DNA of 64,000 nucleotides. Source: JABWBP01 sp964522165. GTDB lineage: Bacteria; Calditrichota; Calditrichia; RBG-13-44-9; J075. Below the pieces are notes generated by a model. The model had not been told where the DNA came from. It made no database searches and was given only the letters and a program-made list of their open reading frames with translations. The position numbers were made by a program, and so were the translations under genes. Position 1 is the stretch's first letter; each line of letters begins with the position of its first letter. Location of the stretch: the NCBI GenBank assembly GCA_964522165.1, contig CAZFVV010000005.1:16114-80113 (forward strand), given 5' to 3'. Below, one piece after another: positions 60,486-64,000 of the stretch.

Positions 60486-61524
60486 TAGAAATTTCCAGAT
60501 TAAATGGTTTCATTTGGTAAGTAGCCGTCTGATAAATTTTCTCAATAATTTCAACGGTTTTTAGCCCCTCCTCACCACTAGTTGCAATATGACCATTCTC
60601 ACGCAATACCTGAATGACGTTCTCATAAACCTTATCATGATTCGACATACTGCCTTGATAAAAACCATAATCATTTGCAGGGCGATACTCAGCAATATCC
60701 TCAATCTTATAGTCTTCTATTGACTGATATTCTAATATATTTAGATACTGGCCTCCCACTTTAACAGTACCTTTCGTTCCGAAAATTGTGATAGATCCTT
60801 CCATATTTTTTCCAAAGCTGTTTACAGTGTAGTTAATTGTTCCCAGAGCTCCGTTTTCAAATTCTAATGCAATAACACCGGTATCTTCAAAGTCAATTAA
60901 ACCTTGATGATTCAGATTCCTTGTAATTGCATATACTTGTTTTACATCGCCATTTAGCCAGTATATTAAGTCGATAAAATGACTGAACTGCGTATACAGC
61001 GTTCCTCCATCAATGAATTTATTACCTTTCCAATCAGAGCTTATATAATACTCTGCATTCCTGTTCCAAAAACAACTCAATTGAATGTTCAATATTTCTC
61101 CCAACCGTCCCTCATTGATTGCCCTCTTGAGCGCAACAATCGGGGGATTAAAACGATTTTGTTTTACGATAAACAATTTTTTTTTCATAACCTCTGCTTC
61201 ATGGATCATCTCCCGGCAATCATCGGTTGAAATGGCCATGGGTTTTTCACACAGAACGTGCTTTTGGGCATGAAGAGCTTTAATGGTATGTTCCGCATGT
61301 AACCCATTAGGAGTGCACACTGCAACCAAATCGCATTCTTTTTCCTGGGCAAGTAGTGTATCAATTATTCTATAGTAGTTACAATTATATTTCTCAGCAA
61401 GGTCTTTCGCTCTCTCAATGCAAATATCACAAACTGCGGTTAGTTTGCCAAATTTTGTAATATGTTCTGCGTGCCTTTGTGCAATTTTACCGCAGCCTAT
61501 AATTGCAAACTTTACATTACTCAT
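60463..61524 (-). CDS. Gfo/Idh/MocA-family sugar dehydrogenase
   Basis: A 353-residue NAD(P)-dependent oxidoreductase. VKFAIIGCGKIAQRHAEHI is the Rossmann start, VCTPNGLHAEHTIKALHAQKHVLCEKPMA holds the conserved EKP Lys, and GGTLYTQFSHFIDLIYWL matches the GGxLxDxGxHxxD-type catalytic segment with its His. It probably oxidises the C3 position of a UDP-sugar acid, giving the keto form used by the DegT aminotransferase two genes downstream. GGAGTT before the ATG at 61524 supports this start. Confidence 0.9.
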   Translation of the reverse strand: MSNVKFAIIGCGKIAQRHAEHITKFGKLTAVCDICIERAKDLAEKYNCNYYRIIDTLLAQEKECDLVAVCTPNGLHAEHTIKALHAQKHVLCEKPMAISTDDCREMIHEAEVMKKKLFIVKQNRFNPPIVALKRAINEGRLGEILNIQLSCFWNRNAEYYISSDWKGNKFIDGGTLYTQFSHFIDLIYWLNGDVKQVYAITRNLNHQGLIDFEDTGVIALEFENGALGTINYTVNSFGKNMEGSITIFGTKGTVKVGGQYLNILEYQSIEDYKIEDIAEYRPANDYGFYQGSMSNHDKVYENVIQVLRENGHIATSGEEGLKTVEIIEKIYQTATYQMKPFNLEISNAEATKN

Positions 61525-61637
61525 CATAACTCCATTTCTTTTATTGTAATTCCAATTCCATATCACTGATAAACCAGAACCATACAGAGATACTTATCTC
61601 GGTAACTTTATTACCTCATGTAAAAAATTGGCAGAAA

Positions 61638-62825
61638 CTAGCCCGAAACGACCTGGTGGACTAATTTATATAGAACATTTACATATTTTGTGCTTTCATT
61701 GCTCCAAAGATAATTGTGCCTGGATTGCAAAATGTATTCTCTCTTTTGTCGGATTAAATTTGGATTTTGAATGATCTCCTCTATTACCGCCGTTAAAGTA
61801 TCACTAGACGCAGGGTCGTACGCAAAATATTGATCATCATTAAAGTAGTATTGAATGGCCTTGTTTGGAATAGTGATTACGGGTATCCCCATCGCCCAAA
61901 GTTCCAGCATCTTTACCGGAAGCATATATTCCGTTGCAGGTGACAATCTGTAAGAAGCCAGGCCGATATGAAAACTTTTTAGAATCTCCGGAAGTTGTGC
62001 AGCCGGATAAAAGTTGTTATCGAATTCGACAGTATCCTGGAGTTTGTATACTTTTATCAGATTATGCAGTCTTTCTTCATAATCTCCTTCACCAATAATT
62101 TTTAAACTAATATTTCGTTTGTCTTTCAAATTCGAGATTGCTTCCATTACAATGTCCAACCCAAATCTTTCCGCGATTGTACCATGAAAGATCAACTTTA
62201 ATTTTCCATTTAGATAGTTTGGTTCGGCCACTTTGAAAATCCGGTCATCTGCAAAATTAGCAACCACTGAAATTTTGTCTCTAGGAATCCCATCTTGAAC
62301 CAAAACTTCATTTTTTAAGGGTTCATGGACGGTAATGACTGAGTCGGCAAAACGAGCGCTCCATTTTTCCTGAAAGAGTAAAAATTTGTAATATAAGCTG
62401 CTTTTATTAACCTTGAATTTTGTTAAGAATGTATGGGCCATAGGATCATGAATATCTAATATGATTTTTGCGCCAAACAATTTGGGAATAAAAGTGCAAA
62501 ATACCATAAAATCCGGCATATTATTTACATGAATAATGGCATACTTTTGTCTAATAAATAGCAGGGATAACTTGAAAAAGCAGCGAAGGAAAAATTCGAG
62601 ATAGGATATCTGATAAGCGAGACTATTGTTACCTCTATATCGACATTGATTTAATTTGTAAACCCTCACCCCGTTTACAACTATTTTTTCGTTCTTTTCA
62701 TGTGGGCGACGCAAGGAAATAAAGTCCACATTGAAGCCCGATTGGGTGGCGGCTTCCGCCTCCTTGATGACCCTTACATCGGTTACATAATGGGTATAAG
62801 CGATCATTAATATATTACCACGCAT
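61638..62825 (-). CDS. Glycosyltransferase family 4
   Basis: A 395-residue GT-B enzyme. ILMIAYTHYVTDVRVIKEAEAA opens the first domain. ILDIHDPMAHTF, SVVANFADDRIF, LIFHGTIAERFGLDIVMEAI, LKIIGEGDYEERL and LPVKMLELWAMGIPVIT are the family motifs in order, the last with the donor-binding Glu. It ends the first part of the polysaccharide operon; the next gene in transcription order (sugar dehydrogenase) is 113 bases away. Confidence 0.9.
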   Translation of the reverse strand: MRGNILMIAYTHYVTDVRVIKEAEAATQSGFNVDFISLRRPHEKNEKIVVNGVRVYKLNQCRYRGNNSLAYQISYLEFFLRCFFKLSLLFIRQKYAIIHVNNMPDFMVFCTFIPKLFGAKIILDIHDPMAHTFLTKFKVNKSSLYYKFLLFQEKWSARFADSVITVHEPLKNEVLVQDGIPRDKISVVANFADDRIFKVAEPNYLNGKLKLIFHGTIAERFGLDIVMEAISNLKDKRNISLKIIGEGDYEERLHNLIKVYKLQDTVEFDNNFYPAAQLPEILKSFHIGLASYRLSPATEYMLPVKMLELWAMGIPVITIPNKAIQYYFNDDQYFAYDPASSDTLTAVIEEIIQNPNLIRQKREYILQSRHNYLWSNESTKYVNVLYKLVHQVVSG

Positions 62826-62828
62826 AAC

Positions 62829-63530
62829 CTAATCTACTTTAAGAATCCTGGTTGGAAGTGATTTTAAAATGAGCAAGAATTCTTCGAATAGATACTTATC
62901 AGCCGTTATATTATCAGGGTGTAATAATAATATAATATCTCTTTTATGCGCTTCTCTTGATAGCCATTGATAGTTATATTTGGAGACATCTCTCCAATAT
63001 GGCTCCAGCCAATAGGCCGCCGGGAAGATATGAAGTTGCTGATCAATAAAATCAACCCATTCCGAATTTTCACCATTTCCGAAAAATAATTTCATACCCA
63101 TTTTCTTACCCCATTCGATATAATGCTCGGGCTTGTAGGGGGGATGGTGACGGCGACCGTATCGGTGAACGCCGGAACCATGCTTTGAGAAAGCAAAAAC
63201 TTTCCGGCCCAGATAGGTTTCCAGAAAAACCAATTCCTCTTGAAAGGTTTCAAAGGAGCGGGAATTCTCCAGATGAAGACCCAGAATGTGGCGCCCTGAT
63301 TGGATCTGTTTTAAAATGGAGATAGACGGCAATGTACATTTTCGTACAAACACGTATGCCCGGACCTTATGTTCGTTTAATGCTTCCAGGATTGTGGCAA
63401 GATCACTCAAATAGCCCAGCACCTGGATTTTCGGAAAATAGAAATCTGAGGCGATCCGGCTCAATAGTTGTTTAACCTTACTTTTTTTTCCATAGGCGCG
63501 ATCGACATCAATTCTTATAATAACAGCCAT
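62829..63530 (-). CDS. Polysaccharide deacetylase-like protein
   Basis: A 233-residue protein with a NodB-like barrel pattern: IIRIDVDRAYG at the start with the Asp pair, LGLHLENSRSFETFQEELVFLE in the centre, and IILLLHPDN near the end with the His of the last motif. The classical HTxxH metal motif is not seen, so activity is uncertain; some family members of polysaccharide loci are diverged in this way. It lies three bases from the following transferase gene. Confidence 0.65.
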   Translation of the reverse strand: MAVIIRIDVDRAYGKKSKVKQLLSRIASDFYFPKIQVLGYLSDLATILEALNEHKVRAYVFVRKCTLPSISILKQIQSGRHILGLHLENSRSFETFQEELVFLETYLGRKVFAFSKHGSGVHRYGRRHHPPYKPEHYIEWGKKMGMKLFFGNGENSEWVDFIDQQLHIFPAAYWLEPYWRDVSKYNYQWLSREAHKRDIILLLHPDNITADKYLFEEFLLILKSLPTRILKVD

Positions 63531-63557
63531 GGTATTAATTTCTCTCTTAGATTTTCC

Positions 63558-64000
63558 TCAGCCGATCTTGTCCAACCAATCTACATGCCAAAAGAAAAAA
63601 CAATTACGGTCGCAACTATAACTATATAGTCTTTGTCTTCCACTGCATGTTACGCCCTCGAGTAAAACGATATTCTTACATTTACAAACCTTACTTTTTG
63701 CCTCATCATAGAAATGATCTACTATTTTTAAGACTCTATATGTACGATCGCAATATTCATACATTTCATCAATAAACCGGCAACCCTTGTATTTTTCTCT
63801 TGTATCCAACATGCTTTTAATCTCGGCGGCACTTTTTACTTTAATAATATCACCCTTACTTAAATTCTGATTAGTATAACATACCGCATTATTACCCTTT
63901 CTCCTGGATATTAAATTCAGGATATTGTTTTTAATAAATATAAGTTCTCTTTTTAGGTTTCTAAATATTTTCACTCTCAATTGAAGAATGCTATTCAACC
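63558..64000 (-). CDS. Partial Cys-rich protein of polysaccharide loci, 5' end beyond the window
   Basis: The frame is open at the window edge, so the true start lies outside; about 147 residues are visible. The C-terminal half has a marked pattern: CRFIDEMYEYCDRTYRVLKIVDHF, then NIVLLEGVTC, and finally CDRNCFFFWHVDWLD. The Cys residues and the final aromatic-acidic segment suggest a metal-binding small domain. I have the impression that similar unnamed proteins occur in capsule and exopolysaccharide clusters, but I cannot name the family or its function. Confidence 0.6.
   Translation of the reverse strand, partial: LNSILQLRVKIFRNLKRELIFIKNNILNLISRRKGNNAVCYTNQNLSKGDIIKVKSAAEIKSMLDTREKYKGCRFIDEMYEYCDRTYRVLKIVDHFYDEAKSKVCKCKNIVLLEGVTCSGRQRLYSYSCDRNCFFFWHVDWLDKIG

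Overview
The window looks like a chromosomal segment of a Gram-negative bacterium of the FCB (Fibrobacterota-Chlorobiota-Bacteroidota) group. Three secreted proteins end in the NYPNPFNP-type C-terminal sorting domain of type IX secretion (T9SS), there is a TolC-type outer membrane protein, and intergenic regions are full of short inverted repeats. A Calditrichota/KSB1-like lineage is my best guess, but nothing here proves the phylum. By eye the DNA up to about 48 kb is GC-rich; from about 48 kb to the end it is clearly AT-rich and holds a polysaccharide locus, suggesting separate ancestry.

Layout: 0.2-1.3 kb, a membrane protein and its likely winged-helix repressor between two matching palindromes. 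1.9-10.6 kb, core genes uppS, folC, rho, rpmE, prfA, prmC, rnr. 10.7-20.7 kb, a secreted cohesin-like protein, a thiolase-like protein without catalytic cysteines, a FadN-like protein, a radical SAM protein and a large secreted alpha-amylase. 20.8-29.1 kb, two unusual proteins with soluble FlhA-type (FHIPEP) domains, separated by a higBA toxin-antitoxin cassette. 29.3-35.6 kb, cca, a small acidic protein, a TolC-like protein, a glutaryl-CoA dehydrogenase-like enzyme and an HD-GYP response regulator. 35.8-38.6 kb, tRNA-Ala and tRNA-Cys, four small genes and a Phd/VapC module whose toxin gene is frameshifted. 38.7-43.8 kb, a two-component system whose kinase carries an FG-GAP/ASPIC-UnbV sensor. 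44.1-47.0 kb, nucleoside salvage (udk, tdk, a CNT transporter). 47-64 kb, a glycosyltransferase followed by a surface-polysaccharide locus with flippase, polymerase/ligase, glycosyltransferases, sugar-nucleotide enzymes and an SGNH esterase.

The most striking region is 20.8-29.1 kb. A 1794-residue membrane-anchored TPR protein ends in a complete FlhA-like cytoplasmic domain, and its neighbour appears to be two such domains in tandem. Neither has the FlhA export-channel membrane domain and no flagellar or type III secretion gene is nearby. I treat this as a candidate undescribed system. The higBA cassette between them lies between about 115-bp direct repeats that include the 3' end of the large gene, so it looks like a late insertion.

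A second theme is a class of intergenic inverted repeats built from locally iterated short words, with a different word at most loci. At least a dozen occur, and three genes terminate inside one. Starts and functions are read from sequence and family knowledge only; no database search was run.
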